A DNA stretch of 41,196 bases from Geobacter sp. (GTDB taxonomy: Bacteria > Desulfobacterota > Desulfuromonadia > Geobacterales > Geobacteraceae), in contig DNJC01000152.1 of NCBI GenBank assembly GCA_003490025.1, forward strand, positions 1 to 41,196, written 5' to 3'. Shown one piece after another: positions 1 through 8,108 of this stretch. The notes beneath the pieces are model-generated. The model was not told where the DNA came from and did not search any database. It was given only the letters and a program-made list of their open reading frames with translations. How positions within the stretch are numbered: the stretch's first letter is position 1; each line of letters begins with the position of its first letter. The translations under genes and the position numbers were made by a program.

Positions 1-1
1 A

Positions 2-23
2 GGGCGATGCTTTCGCACCGCCC
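2..23. terminator. Hairpin after metY, possible terminator
   Basis: A stem of GGGCG and TGC pairs with GCA and CGCCC around a TTTC loop, with one mismatched position. It lies about 28 bases beyond the metY stop codon. On the plus strand it is followed by CTTTT. On the minus strand, where metY is read, any T tract would lie outside the window, so the call stays tentative. Confidence 0.4.
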
Positions 24-50
24 CTTTTCTGTCGACGGTGGTTTGCTGAA

Positions 51-1337
51 CTAGGCCTGGGCCGCCTTCAGTGCCTGGTCTATGTCGGCGATGATGTCTT
101 TGACATCTTCTATGCCTACGGAAAGCCTGATGAAGTCGGGGCTCACACCTGTCGCCAATTGCTCTTCCGGCGAAAGCTGCTGGTGGGTCGTGGACGCCGG
201 ATGGATCACCAGACTCTTCGCATCTCCGATATTCGCCAAGTGGGACAGCAACTTCACGCTGTTGATAAACTTCATACCTGCTTCAAGCCCACCCTTGATG
301 CCGAAGCCAATGATCGCTCCCGCTCCGTTGGTGAGATACTTCTTCGCGTTGGTGTGATCCTTGTGACTTGCAAGGCCGGGATAATTGACCCAGTTGACGA
401 GGGGATTCTGCTCCAGCCACTCGGCAACCTTCTGGGCGTTCTCCACGTGACGCTGCATCCTGACGTGCAGGGTCTCCAACCCCTGGATGATCTGGAAGGA
501 GTTGAACGGGGAGATGCAGGCGCCCATGTCGCGCAGCAGTTCCACCCTCATCTTGATGATGTAGGAGATGTTGCCCAGCGCTTCCCAAAACTTGAGCCCG
601 TGGTAGGACGGATCCGGCTCGGTGAACTCCGGGAACTTGCCGTTATTCCAAGGGAAGGTCCCCCCGTCAACGACACACCCGCCAATGCTCGTGCCGTGCC
701 CGCCGAGGAACTTGGTCAGGGAGTAGACCACGATGTCTGCACCGTGCTTGAGCGGCTGGAACACGTACGGGGTTGCGGCCGTATTGTCGATGATGTACGG
801 GATTCCCGCATCGTGGGCTACTTTTGCTATCGCCTCGAAATCGTCAACGTTGTTCTTAGGATTGCCGATCGCCTCACTGTAGACAAGTCGGGTATTCCCA
901 TCGATCGCCTTGCGGATGTTCTCCGGATCGGAAGAGTCTACAAACTTGACCGTGATGCCGAGCTTCGGCAGGGTGTAGTGGAACAGGTTGTAGGTGCCGC
1001 CGTAAAGGTAGCTGGTCGAGATGATGTTCTGACCGGCACTGGTAATATTGAGCACCGCATAGGTGGTGGCCGCCTGGCCTGAGGCGACTGCCAGGGCCGC
1101 CACGCCGCCGTCAAGCTCGGCCACCCTTTTCTCCAGCACGTCGGTGGTCGGGTTCATCAGACGGGTATAGATATTGCCGAACTCCTTAAGTCCGAAAAGA
1201 TTCGCGGCATGCTCCGCGCTCTTGAAGACATAGGAAGACGTCTGGTAAATGGGGACTGCTCGGGACAGTGTTGCAGGGTCTACCGTCTGGCCAGCGTGAA
1301 GGGCAAGGGTGTTAAATCCTAGAGTATTCTCCGACAT
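51..1337 (-). CDS. metY: O-acetylhomoserine sulfhydrylase (Cys/Met metabolism PLP enzyme)
   Basis: This 428-residue protein belongs to the Cys/Met-metabolism family of PLP-dependent fold-type I enzymes. The family member it most resembles makes homocysteine from O-acetylhomoserine and sulfide in the cytoplasm (direct sulfhydrylation route to methionine). The PLP lysine is Lys209 in the segment YSLTKFLGGHG, the cofactor-binding Asp is Asp184 in IIDNT, and the substrate-loop YTRLMNPT motif is at residues 57-64. Length is typical for MetY and longer than MetB/MetC, with the MetY-like insertion around residues 220-260 (DGGTFPW, FTEPDPSYHG). The ATG is preceded by a GGGAGG ribosome binding site. 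It follows malQ on the same strand but has its own promoter in the gap. Closely related specificities such as cystathionine gamma-synthase cannot be fully excluded by eye. Confidence 0.95.
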   Translation of the reverse strand: MSENTLGFNTLALHAGQTVDPATLSRAVPIYQTSSYVFKSAEHAANLFGLKEFGNIYTRLMNPTTDVLEKRVAELDGGVAALAVASGQAATTYAVLNITSAGQNIISTSYLYGGTYNLFHYTLPKLGITVKFVDSSDPENIRKAIDGNTRLVYSEAIGNPKNNVDDFEAIAKVAHDAGIPYIIDNTAATPYVFQPLKHGADIVVYSLTKFLGGHGTSIGGCVVDGGTFPWNNGKFPEFTEPDPSYHGLKFWEALGNISYIIKMRVELLRDMGACISPFNSFQIIQGLETLHVRMQRHVENAQKVAEWLEQNPLVNWVNYPGLASHKDHTNAKKYLTNGAGAIIGFGIKGGLEAGMKFINSVKLLSHLANIGDAKSLVIHPASTTHQQLSPEEQLATGVSPDFIRLSVGIEDVKDIIADIDQALKAAQA

Positions 1338-1387
1338 GGGCTACCTCCCGTAACCTTTTAGAAATGTTTCGATAAACAGTGACGTCC

Positions 1388-1417
1388 TCTATACAAAAAC
1401 TATATCTCACCTGTCAA
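1388..1417 (-). promoter_or_regulatory. Sigma-70-type promoter for metY
   Basis: On the minus strand TTGACA (1417-1412), an 18-base spacer and TATAGA (1393-1388) form a near-consensus promoter. Transcription would start about 45 bases upstream of the metY ATG. No SAM riboswitch or other leader structure fits in this short leader. Confidence 0.7.
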
Positions 1418-1444
1418 CAACTTTGATCCACCTTCCCAATGGAT

Positions 1445-2929
1445 TCAGTCGGGAAGACGCCCGTAGATTTCTGTAGCCCGCGCCAGCTTTGATGCCAGTT
1501 TTGCGGAAAACGCATCGGCCGAACATCTCCAGCTCCAGTTTCCACCTGCGACGCCAGGAATGTTCATCCTGCCGGTGCTTGGCAACTCCATAAGGTCCTG
1601 CATCGGAATGATCGCATAATCGGCCACCGAAGAAAGGGCGCATTTCACCATCTGCCACACGATGTCATCCCCGTCCCGGTCGAAGTATGCCAACACGTTT
1701 TTTTGTTCCTTCACCTTCAACGTTTCAAACCATCCGGCGGTAGTATCGTTGTCGTGGGTCCCGGTATAGACGACACATGATCTGACGTGGTTGTGTGGCA
1801 GGTAGGGGTTTTCGGGACCGGAGCCGAAAGCGAATTGCAGTATCTTCATCCCCGGGAAGCCGAATTGCTCCCTGAGCGCCTCCACCTCCGCCGTGATGAC
1901 CCCGAGATCTTCGGCGATTATGGGGAGTCTGCCCAAGGCATTGCGCAATGCGTGGAATAAAGCTTCCCCCGGGCCTTTCACCCAGCGCCCGTTTATGGCC
2001 GTCTTCTCCCACATCGGGACTTCCCAAAAGGCCTCGAAGCCGCGGAAGTGGTCGATGCGCACCATGTCGTAGAGCGACAGGTCGTTGCGCAGACGGGCGA
2101 TCCACCAGCTGTACCCTTCCTTTGCCATCTGATCCCAGTTGTAGAGCGGGTTGCCCCACAACTGGCCGGTTTTGCTGAAGTAGTCAGGCGGAACGCCCGC
2201 CACCACTATAGGAACGCCCTTTTCGTCGAGGTGGAAGAGGTGCGGGTTCGCCCAGACGTCGGCGGAATCATAGGCGACGAAAATGGGGAGATCGCCGACT
2301 ATTGATATGCCAAGAACGTTGGCGTAGGTTTTCAATTTCTTCCACTGGTGTGCGAACTGCCACTGCTGATATTTCTGCTCGCCGATCGCGGTTCCAAGCT
2401 TCTCGCTCCAGTTCGCCAACGCCTCCGGTTCCCGGTTTGCCACCGCGTCCGGCCAGTCCTTCCAACTCAACCCTTTGAACTGCTCCTTCAAAGCCATGAA
2501 GAGTGCGAAGTCATGCAGCCAGAAGGTGGAATCACAGAACTGCCAAAACTCCTCCTTCCGCTTCAGCGACCCCTCTGCAAAAAACCGCGCTGCGGCTTCC
2601 TTCAGAAGGCCCGCGTTGAACTGCTCTACTACCGCGTAATCCACTCGCTCCGATGTCGGTTCCGACTTCAGATCCTGGGGGATGAGGTCGCCGTCGTCCT
2701 CCAGCGCTTCAAGGTTGATCAAAAAAGGGTTACCGGCAAAGGCCGAATAACAGGAATAAGGAGAGTTCCCGTAAGCCGTGGGGCCGAGCGGGAGTATTTG
2801 CCAGAGCGACTGTCCCGACTTGTGCAGAAAATCTACAAAACGGCGGGCCTCTTCACCAAAGGAGCCGATACCGCCGGGGCCTGGAAGGGAGCTTGGGTGC
2901 AAAAGTATGCCGCTCTTTCTCTGTCTCAC
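1445..2929 (-). CDS. malQ: 4-alpha-glucanotransferase (amylomaltase, GH77)
   Basis: Glycoside hydrolase family 77 enzyme that transfers alpha-1,4-glucan segments during glycogen and maltodextrin metabolism in the cytoplasm. The N-terminus carries the family signature SGILLHPSSLPGPGGIGSFG. The catalytic segments are visible: RIDHFRGFEAFW (nucleophile Asp), AEDLGVI (acid/base Glu) and YTGTHDNDT (transition-state Asp). About 494 residues is normal for bacterial MalQ. The start chosen is GTG at 2929, which gives a protein beginning (M)RQRKSG and sits 8 bases after a GAGG ribosome binding site; GTG at 2932 and a TTG at 2965 are in-frame alternatives. No other glycogen genes are adjacent. A small plus-strand gene diverges from it across a 142-base gap. 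Confidence 0.95.
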   Translation of the reverse strand: MRQRKSGILLHPSSLPGPGGIGSFGEEARRFVDFLHKSGQSLWQILPLGPTAYGNSPYSCYSAFAGNPFLINLEALEDDGDLIPQDLKSEPTSERVDYAVVEQFNAGLLKEAAARFFAEGSLKRKEEFWQFCDSTFWLHDFALFMALKEQFKGLSWKDWPDAVANREPEALANWSEKLGTAIGEQKYQQWQFAHQWKKLKTYANVLGISIVGDLPIFVAYDSADVWANPHLFHLDEKGVPIVVAGVPPDYFSKTGQLWGNPLYNWDQMAKEGYSWWIARLRNDLSLYDMVRIDHFRGFEAFWEVPMWEKTAINGRWVKGPGEALFHALRNALGRLPIIAEDLGVITAEVEALREQFGFPGMKILQFAFGSGPENPYLPHNHVRSCVVYTGTHDNDTTAGWFETLKVKEQKNVLAYFDRDGDDIVWQMVKCALSSVADYAIIPMQDLMELPSTGRMNIPGVAGGNWSWRCSADAFSAKLASKLARATEIYGRLPD

Positions 2930-3013
2930 CACGAACACCTCGATTGCATTGAAATTGGCAACCAATAAATGGCGCCGGAAATTGAGCAGAATGTACTATG
3001 ACATAAAACGGAT

Positions 3014-3025
3014 GTATTGCAATAC
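3014..3025. promoter_or_regulatory. Perfect 12-bp palindrome in the malQ divergent region
   Basis: GTATTGCAATAC reads identically on both strands. It lies between malQ (minus) and the small plus-strand gene at 3072, about 85 bases upstream of the malQ start. Position and symmetry suit a dimeric regulator operator. No regulator can be named. Confidence 0.3.
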
Positions 3026-3071
3026 TGTCAGGGGCTTTACCGCGGGAGAAAGAAATGGTATAGTGCCGCCC

Positions 3072-3233
3072 ATGGACACTATAAAGACTGCAACTTTTGA
3101 GGCTTTGCTGGAATTTGCCGTTCCGGACGGCGACGGGTATATTTTCACACTGGATGGTGAAGCCTACCACATTAAGGACACGCTGGAGATAACCGGGATC
3201 GCCACTAGGAAGGGATATATCATTATCTACTAG
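3072..3233 (+). CDS. Small hypothetical protein (53 aa)
   Basis: I do not recognise this protein. It starts MDTIKTATFEALLEF and ends with the hydrophobic tail GYIIIY followed by TAG. The composition is plausible for a small folded beta-rich protein (DGDGYIFTLDGEAYHIKDTLEITG). There is no clear Shine-Dalgarno site before the ATG; an in-frame GTG lies 9 bases upstream, preceded by a purine-rich GGGAGAAAG. It stands alone between malQ and ftsH, with a 9-bp degenerate tandem repeat just after its stop. It could be a real orphan gene or chance; conservation in relatives would decide. Confidence 0.45.
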   Translation: MDTIKTATFEALLEFAVPDGDGYIFTLDGEAYHIKDTLEITGIATRKGYIIIY

Positions 3234-3249
3234 GGGTGGGACGGAGGAC

Positions 3250-3285
3250 GACTTTTCGGACTTGTCTGACTGTACGGACTTTTCT
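3250..3285. repeat. Degenerate 9-bp tandem repeat, 4 units
   Basis: Four consecutive nonamers read GACTTTTCG, GACTTGTCT, GACTGTACG and GACTTTTCT. All share GACT at the first four positions. The array sits in the 66-base gap between the stop of the small orphan gene and the stop of ftsH. Confidence 0.6.
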
Positions 3286-3299
3286 CGATGCCGACACGC

Positions 3300-5150
3300 T
3301 CAGGCGGCTGCCAGTATCTCGTCTACCCGCTCGCCACTCAAGGTCTCTTCTTCCAGCAGGGCTGTGGCCAGGGCGTCTAACTTGCCGCGGTTGGCTGTCA
3401 CCAGCTCCAGCGACTTCCCTTCGGCTCCCCGTATCAGCGCCGCTATCTCCTGGTCGATCATCCACGCCATCTCTTCGGAAAAGGTCTTTTCTTCCGCCAG
3501 CTTCATACCCAGGAAGGGGTGTTCCTCTCCTCTGGAAAAGGTCATCGCCCCGATCTTCTCGCTCATCCCCCACTGACATACCATCTTCTCTGCGAGTTCC
3601 GTAACAAGCTTCAGGTCGCTCTGGGCTCCCGAGGATACGTCGTGGAATATCACCCGCTCGGCGGCCCGGCCGCCTAACGCCACACAGAGCCGGTTCACCA
3701 GGTAGGCACGCGGATAGTGGTAACGGTCGTCTTCGGGAAGTTGCTGGGTGACGCCAAGCGCTCTGCCCCGCGGCAGTATCGTTACCTTGTGGACCGGATC
3801 GGTGCTGGGAAGCAGCCGCGCTACCAGGGCGTGCCCCGCTTCATGGTACGCGGTGATCCGCTTCTCCTCGTCCGAGATCACCATGTGACGCTCGCCCCCC
3901 ATGAGGATCTTGTCCTTCGCCCGCTCCAGGTCATCAAGACCGACCACCAGCTTGTTGTCCCTCGCAGCCAGGATCGCCGCCTCGTTCACCAACCCCTCAA
4001 GATCGGCCCCGGTCATGCCGGGGGTTCCCTTCGCTATGACTGCCAGATCGACATCGGGGGCCAGGGGTATCTTCCTGGTGTGCACCTTCAGGATCTTCTC
4101 GCGGTCCCGCCAGTCGGGGCGCTCTATGACGACGTGGCGGTCAAAACGACCGGGGCGAAGCAGTGCGGGGTCAAGCACGTCGGGCCTGTTGGTGGCCGAA
4201 ATGACAACCAGTTCCATGTGCGGATCGAAACCGTCCATCTCGGAGAGCAACTGGTTCAGTGTCTGCTCACGTTCGTCGTGCCCGCCGCCAAACCCCGCGC
4301 CACGGCTTCTGCCGACGGCATCGAGTTCGTCAATGAAGATGATGCTGGGCAGGGACTTGCGCGCCGTGGCAAACAGGTCACGCACCCGGCTCGCCCCGAC
4401 ACCTACGAACATTTCGATAAAGGCCGATGCGGAAATGGAAAAGAACGGAACACCCGCCTCCCCGGCGACTGCCCTGGCCAGCAACGTCTTGCCGGTGCCG
4501 GGAGGACCCACCAACAGGACCCCCTTCGGTACCTTGCCCCCTATCTGCTTGAACTTCTGCGGTTCTCTCAGGTACTCAACCACCTCGCGCAGCTCCTGCT
4601 TCGCTTCCTCCATCCCCGCTACGTCCGCAAAGGTGACCTGAATATGCTCCGAGGTGTACGCCTTCGCGCCGGAACGGGCAAACCCTCCCATCATGCCGGA
4701 GGGGCCCTGCTTCCTCATCCCCCTCATGACTAGAAACCAGACCCCGATGATCAGTACCCAGGGGAGAAGGTAAAGAAACATCGTCCCCAGGGCCGAACTC
4801 TCTGTGGAAACCACGGTGACGTCGACCCTCCGGCTGGCCAGCTCCGGCAGCAAGGTCGGATCCTCCAGCAAGGGGAGATTGGTGCTGAAAGTGGTTACCG
4901 TCGCCCCGGCCTCCTTCTGCTCCGCCGTTACCACCGGCACCTTGACCGGATTCCTGAACTGCCCTTTGGCGTTCCTCCCCCTCAAGGTGACCTTGGTCAC
5001 GTTGTTCGCGGCAAGTTCGTCCCTGAAACGACTGTAGCTGATCTCCGCCCCACGCTCTGCCGTCTGCCTTACGATGGCTCCGTAAAAGAGGTCAAGCAGC
5101 AACACCAGCAGCGCTGTAATCATTAAGGGTTTCCAGATGGTCTGCCCCAT
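3300..5150 (-). CDS. ftsH: ATP-dependent zinc metalloprotease FtsH family
   Basis: Membrane-anchored AAA+ protease that unfolds and degrades membrane and cytosolic proteins as a hexamer. Visible in order: a first transmembrane segment (about 9-24), a periplasmic domain of about 95 residues, a second transmembrane segment (about 121-142), Walker A GPPGTGKT (215-222), Walker B IFIDELDA (271-278), the second region of homology including NRPDVLDPALLRPGRFDR, and the zinc motif HEAGH (436-440) in the M41 peptidase domain. Start: ATG at 5150, 6 bases after GGAG; an upstream in-frame TTG lacks this support. At 616 residues it ends soon after the M41 domain, without the long acidic C-terminal tail of E. 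coli FtsH. It stands alone, so it may be one of several FtsH paralogues rather than the housekeeping copy. Confidence 0.95.
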   Translation of the reverse strand: MGQTIWKPLMITALLVLLLDLFYGAIVRQTAERGAEISYSRFRDELAANNVTKVTLRGRNAKGQFRNPVKVPVVTAEQKEAGATVTTFSTNLPLLEDPTLLPELASRRVDVTVVSTESSALGTMFLYLLPWVLIIGVWFLVMRGMRKQGPSGMMGGFARSGAKAYTSEHIQVTFADVAGMEEAKQELREVVEYLREPQKFKQIGGKVPKGVLLVGPPGTGKTLLARAVAGEAGVPFFSISASAFIEMFVGVGASRVRDLFATARKSLPSIIFIDELDAVGRSRGAGFGGGHDEREQTLNQLLSEMDGFDPHMELVVISATNRPDVLDPALLRPGRFDRHVVIERPDWRDREKILKVHTRKIPLAPDVDLAVIAKGTPGMTGADLEGLVNEAAILAARDNKLVVGLDDLERAKDKILMGGERHMVISDEEKRITAYHEAGHALVARLLPSTDPVHKVTILPRGRALGVTQQLPEDDRYHYPRAYLVNRLCVALGGRAAERVIFHDVSSGAQSDLKLVTELAEKMVCQWGMSEKIGAMTFSRGEEHPFLGMKLAEEKTFSEEMAWMIDQEIAALIRGAEGKSLELVTANRGKLDALATALLEEETLSGERVDEILAAA

Positions 5151-5315
5151 GAAAGGCTCCTGTAATCGGGCTGACAGCAAACACTAGGGTATTCTATCCG
5201 AGATGGCAGGCATTACAAGACGATTATTCTAATGGGAGCGGGCACATGCAGCAGCCAACCCAAAAGAGAGGAAGCCCTGAGGTAAAGCGGGAGAGGGAAA
5301 CGACCGGCGACGGAA

Positions 5316-6191
5316 TCAGCCCGTGATCCGGTAAGCGCCGAACCCGAAGGAGGCGCCCTTGCCGAGATGAGTCGCGAGACCGGACTGCAACAGCAGGTGA
5401 AACGGTTCGAGATCACCGCTGAAACGCACGGTGCCGAGGAGCCCGGCGGGGCGTCCGCCCCAGGAAACAAAGCGGCAATCGGAACCGACGGTTTCGATGA
5501 CCTCGCTGCAGAGGGAAAGCCAGCGGTAATCCAGGGGAGGCTCCGCCCCCTCGTAGTGGTAGGCGAGGGACGAGATGCGCCGCATCAGCGAACGGGCGAG
5601 GTTGGAAAAGGTGAAGCTCTTGAGCAGGCGCCCCTCGTGCACGAGTTTCAGGGGCGTCACGAAGCTAAGGGCAACCGTCTCGGTAGAGAGCGGCCCCGCC
5701 ACAGTGGGGTCCAACGGGCTCAGGAGCGGCAAAGCAGGACATGCCGCGGACGCAACCTCCGTGCGCCCTCCGCCGGGAGATTCCGCTTCTATCCCGAGAA
5801 GTTCGCCCTGCTTCGCCTCGATGAGGAACTTCACCGCCGCGAGATAGCTGGAGACGTGCTGCACCGCGCTCCCGACCAGGTTGAGCGCCAGCTCGAAGGT
5901 CCCGCCGCGGTTGGGGGGAAGCGGGAGCAAAGGGAATTCGAAGATGAAAGGAAGGGGCGGTTTCTGGTGGCGCTTCACCGCCTCGGGGTCCCGGGCTATT
6001 TCCTGCCCGAAAGTGGCGGGATAGGGGCAGTTATCGCCGCAACGGCACCCGTCGCAAGCGAGCCTGCGGCAGGATAGCGCCTTGCGGAAGGCGACCTCGA
6101 ATTCGGAGCGACTGGCGAAGAAGGCATGGGGATCGTGGAGGTCCGTCATGAGCTTAAAGCTGAACAACAGTCTTGCGTAACGCAGTTCCAC
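5316..6191 (-). CDS. Stand-alone Cas6-type RAMP protein (CRISPR_Cas6 / precrRNA endoribonuclease-like)
   Basis: This 291-residue protein fits the Cas6 C-terminal RAMP family often annotated as CRISPR system precrRNA-processing endoribonuclease. The C-terminus shows the glycine-rich loop GKGASFGFGAYRI (about 278-290) typical of Cas6. The N-terminal part has a cysteine cluster (Cys41, 46, 49, 51, 55, in CRRLACDGC and CRCGDNC) that could bind metal and is common in this subfamily. The mid-region LALNLVGSAVQHVSSYLAAV and the SFTFSNLARSLMRRISSLAYHYEG segment match its ferredoxin-like fold layout. The GTG start has AAGGGGAG upstream. There is no CRISPR array and no other cas gene in the window; neighbours are ftsH and a Tim44-like gene. 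It may process another RNA or serve a CRISPR locus in trans. Family call moderately firm, function unknown. Confidence 0.75.
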   Translation of the reverse strand: MELRYARLLFSFKLMTDLHDPHAFFASRSEFEVAFRKALSCRRLACDGCRCGDNCPYPATFGQEIARDPEAVKRHQKPPLPFIFEFPLLPLPPNRGGTFELALNLVGSAVQHVSSYLAAVKFLIEAKQGELLGIEAESPGGGRTEVASAACPALPLLSPLDPTVAGPLSTETVALSFVTPLKLVHEGRLLKSFTFSNLARSLMRRISSLAYHYEGAEPPLDYRWLSLCSEVIETVGSDCRFVSWGGRPAGLLGTVRFSGDLEPFHLLLQSGLATHLGKGASFGFGAYRITG

Positions 6192-6229
6192 GACAGGCTC
6201 CCCTTCCCTTCAAACGTGCCTAAGCGGCG

Positions 6230-6259
6230 AAAAAAGGCCCTCGCAGCGGGAGGGCCTTT
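6230..6259 (-). terminator. Intrinsic terminator of the pilZ-HD-Tim44 operon
   Basis: A perfect 10-bp stem, AAAGGCCCTC (6233-6242) with GAGGGCCTTT (6250-6259), has a 7-base loop. On the minus strand it is followed by a run of T (6235-6230). It lies 35 bases after the Tim44-like stop. Confidence 0.85.
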
Positions 6260-6294
6260 GATTGATCATTTGGCAGGCGGGGCTGCCGGCATCA

Positions 6295-7248
6295 TCACTT
6301 CTGGTTTATCGCGCTGAGCTTCCAGGGGTTGTTGCCGACCGCCCTGGTGAAGGTCCAGTACTCTTCGAACTTGACCGGATCTGTCTTGCTGCCGGAAACC
6401 ACTGCGCCGGTCGTGTCGTCGGTGGTGTAGTCGAGCAGGTTCGCGTAGATCAGGGCCGTGACGTAATCCTTACCGCTCTCCTGCCACGCCTCGGAAATCT
6501 CGACCGTGCGGACCGCGATGTTCTCCAGCCGGTTCACCCTCTTATCCCGCAGCAGTTGATCCACGTCGCCCTGCATGGCGGTCCGCATCTCGTCGGTGAG
6601 AAGCCCGGAAACGACGGAGAGGTCGCGGTTCATCCAGGCTCCCTGGATCTTGAAGAAGGTGTCCATGACGGCGTCGTTGAACCGCGCCTCTTCGAAGTTC
6701 GGGTCCATCTGCCGGATATGCGCGATACCCTGCGCCAGGTCGTCTTGCTCAGGCTGGTAGCTCTGTGCCTGCGCCTGGTACTGGTTGATGTCGACCACTT
6801 TCCCCGGCTGGGCGTACGTCCCCGCTTCGGCCTGACGTTTCTTGACCACCATGCGGTAGATCATGTAGGCGATTCCCGCCAGGAGCAGGATTTCGAAGAG
6901 GCCGATGCCGCCCCCCCCGCCGAAGCCGCCGCCAAAGCCAAGGGACCTGAACAGCATGCCGCCGAGAAGGCCGCCGGCAAGGCCACCCAGCATGCTCCTG
7001 CCGAAGCCGCCGAAGCCGCGCGAGGGCTGCTGGTAGGGCTGCGCGGGACTCGGTGTCGGGCTGGGTGCATACTGCCGGGACGGCGAACTCTGTGAAGGGG
7101 GCGCCACCGGCTGCGAATAGCTCCGGCTCCCCCTGCTCCCGAAGGAACGTCCTCCCCCCGCCCTGGCATGGGCGCTCTCTTCCGCCACCAGCACCGTCGT
7201 CACCAACAACGCCACAACTGCCGCAAAAATCCTGAGGTATTTCTTCAT
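6295..7248 (-). CDS. Tim44-like domain protein with Gly-rich membrane region
   Basis: A 317-residue exported or membrane protein with a Tim44-like C-terminal domain (about 165-315), containing MDPNFEEARFNDAVMDTFFKIQGAW and LEEYWTF-like features. It opens with a hydrophobic signal or anchor (about 5-24), then a Ser/Pro/Gln-rich linker (30-77), a glycine-rich stretch (78-116) and a transmembrane helix (117-133, LFEILLLAGIAYMIYRM). The family is known in bacteria as a membrane protein of uncertain role; in mitochondria the related domain tethers the import motor. ATG with AGGAG ribosome binding site. It is the last gene of a pilZ-HD-Tim44 operon and starts 11 bases after the HD gene stops. Confidence 0.85.
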   Translation of the reverse strand: MKKYLRIFAAVVALLVTTVLVAEESAHARAGGGRSFGSRGSRSYSQPVAPPSQSSPSRQYAPSPTPSPAQPYQQPSRGFGGFGRSMLGGLAGGLLGGMLFRSLGFGGGFGGGGGIGLFEILLLAGIAYMIYRMVVKKRQAEAGTYAQPGKVVDINQYQAQAQSYQPEQDDLAQGIAHIRQMDPNFEEARFNDAVMDTFFKIQGAWMNRDLSVVSGLLTDEMRTAMQGDVDQLLRDKRVNRLENIAVRTVEISEAWQESGKDYVTALIYANLLDYTTDDTTGAVVSGSKTDPVKFEEYWTFTRAVGNNPWKLSAINQK

Positions 7249-7259
7249 ATCTGCTCCTT

Positions 7260-8108
7260 TTACTCGCTCGAATCCTCTGTTTCTTGCCAGGAACCGAAAG
7301 GGAAATCTTCGCCTGCACCGTTGTCCAGCCGCCCGTCCAGGTACTCCCGAACACGCGCCAGGACGTCGACTACCGCCGCGTCCTTGGGGAGTATGGCTGC
7401 GAAGCGATCCAGCACGGCTCTCTCGCGGACCAGTTCCAGCGCACTCCGGGAATTAATATCATAAACCCAGGAAAGTTGCAGCAGCTTAAAATCGTTGAGG
7501 CTTTTGAGGGTGGAGAGTTGGACCATTTCCCCCGCGCCGATGGTGGCAAGCACCTCTTTAGAGCAGGAGGGAAGATCCGGGAAATCAAGCCCTGCGGCCG
7601 AGGCGCGTTCCGCCTCGGGAAGGTCGAAGTACTCGATGAAAACGCGCCAGATGTCGAGCTTGTCCGCATCGCGCAGCAGTTTCAGGAGGGTTTCGGTATA
7701 CTGCGAGAGTCCGTCGGGAACCTTGAATTGGTTATGGAGGCGCACCGCCATTTCCACGCATTCCCTTTCCGCCTCAGGCAGGAAATCGAGCAGGGAATTC
7801 TGCCTCATCACCTGGGTGGAGAGATGTGCGTGGTTTTTGGAGGCGCTGTCTTTGAAGGTGCGGAAATCGCGGTATTGGGGGAAGCGGCCCAGGTCGTGGC
7901 AAAGGGCCGCCACTTCTGCCAGCATCTTGAAGCGGGGGGCGCCCCCGCGCGCGATAAGGCGGGCGTCCCGGCAGACGTTGCGGGTGTGTAATTCCTTAAG
8001 GTCATAATTTCGCTGTGCTTCCATGTCCCGGCTCCCGAAGGAACCGCAGTAGGAGGCAAACCAGGCGTGCAGCGGCGCCAGGTCGGGCAGCGTCCCGGCA
8101 TCAGTCAT
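7260..8108 (-). CDS. HD-domain phosphohydrolase
   Basis: A 282-residue HD-superfamily metal-dependent phosphohydrolase. The conserved metal ligands are visible: His41 (LKELHTRNV), His71-Asp72 (ALCHDLGRFPQY), His125 (RLHNQF) and Asp147 or Asp149 (RDADKLDIW). This spacing resembles single-domain HD hydrolases rather than HD-GYP c-di-GMP phosphodiesterases. The substrate cannot be read from sequence; a nucleotide or nucleotide second messenger is plausible. The ATG overlaps the 3' end of the upstream pilZ gene by 8 bases, so translation is probably coupled. Confidence 0.85.
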   Translation of the reverse strand: MTDAGTLPDLAPLHAWFASYCGSFGSRDMEAQRNYDLKELHTRNVCRDARLIARGGAPRFKMLAEVAALCHDLGRFPQYRDFRTFKDSASKNHAHLSTQVMRQNSLLDFLPEAERECVEMAVRLHNQFKVPDGLSQYTETLLKLLRDADKLDIWRVFIEYFDLPEAERASAAGLDFPDLPSCSKEVLATIGAGEMVQLSTLKSLNDFKLLQLSWVYDINSRSALELVRERAVLDRFAAILPKDAAVVDVLARVREYLDGRLDNGAGEDFPFGSWQETEDSSE

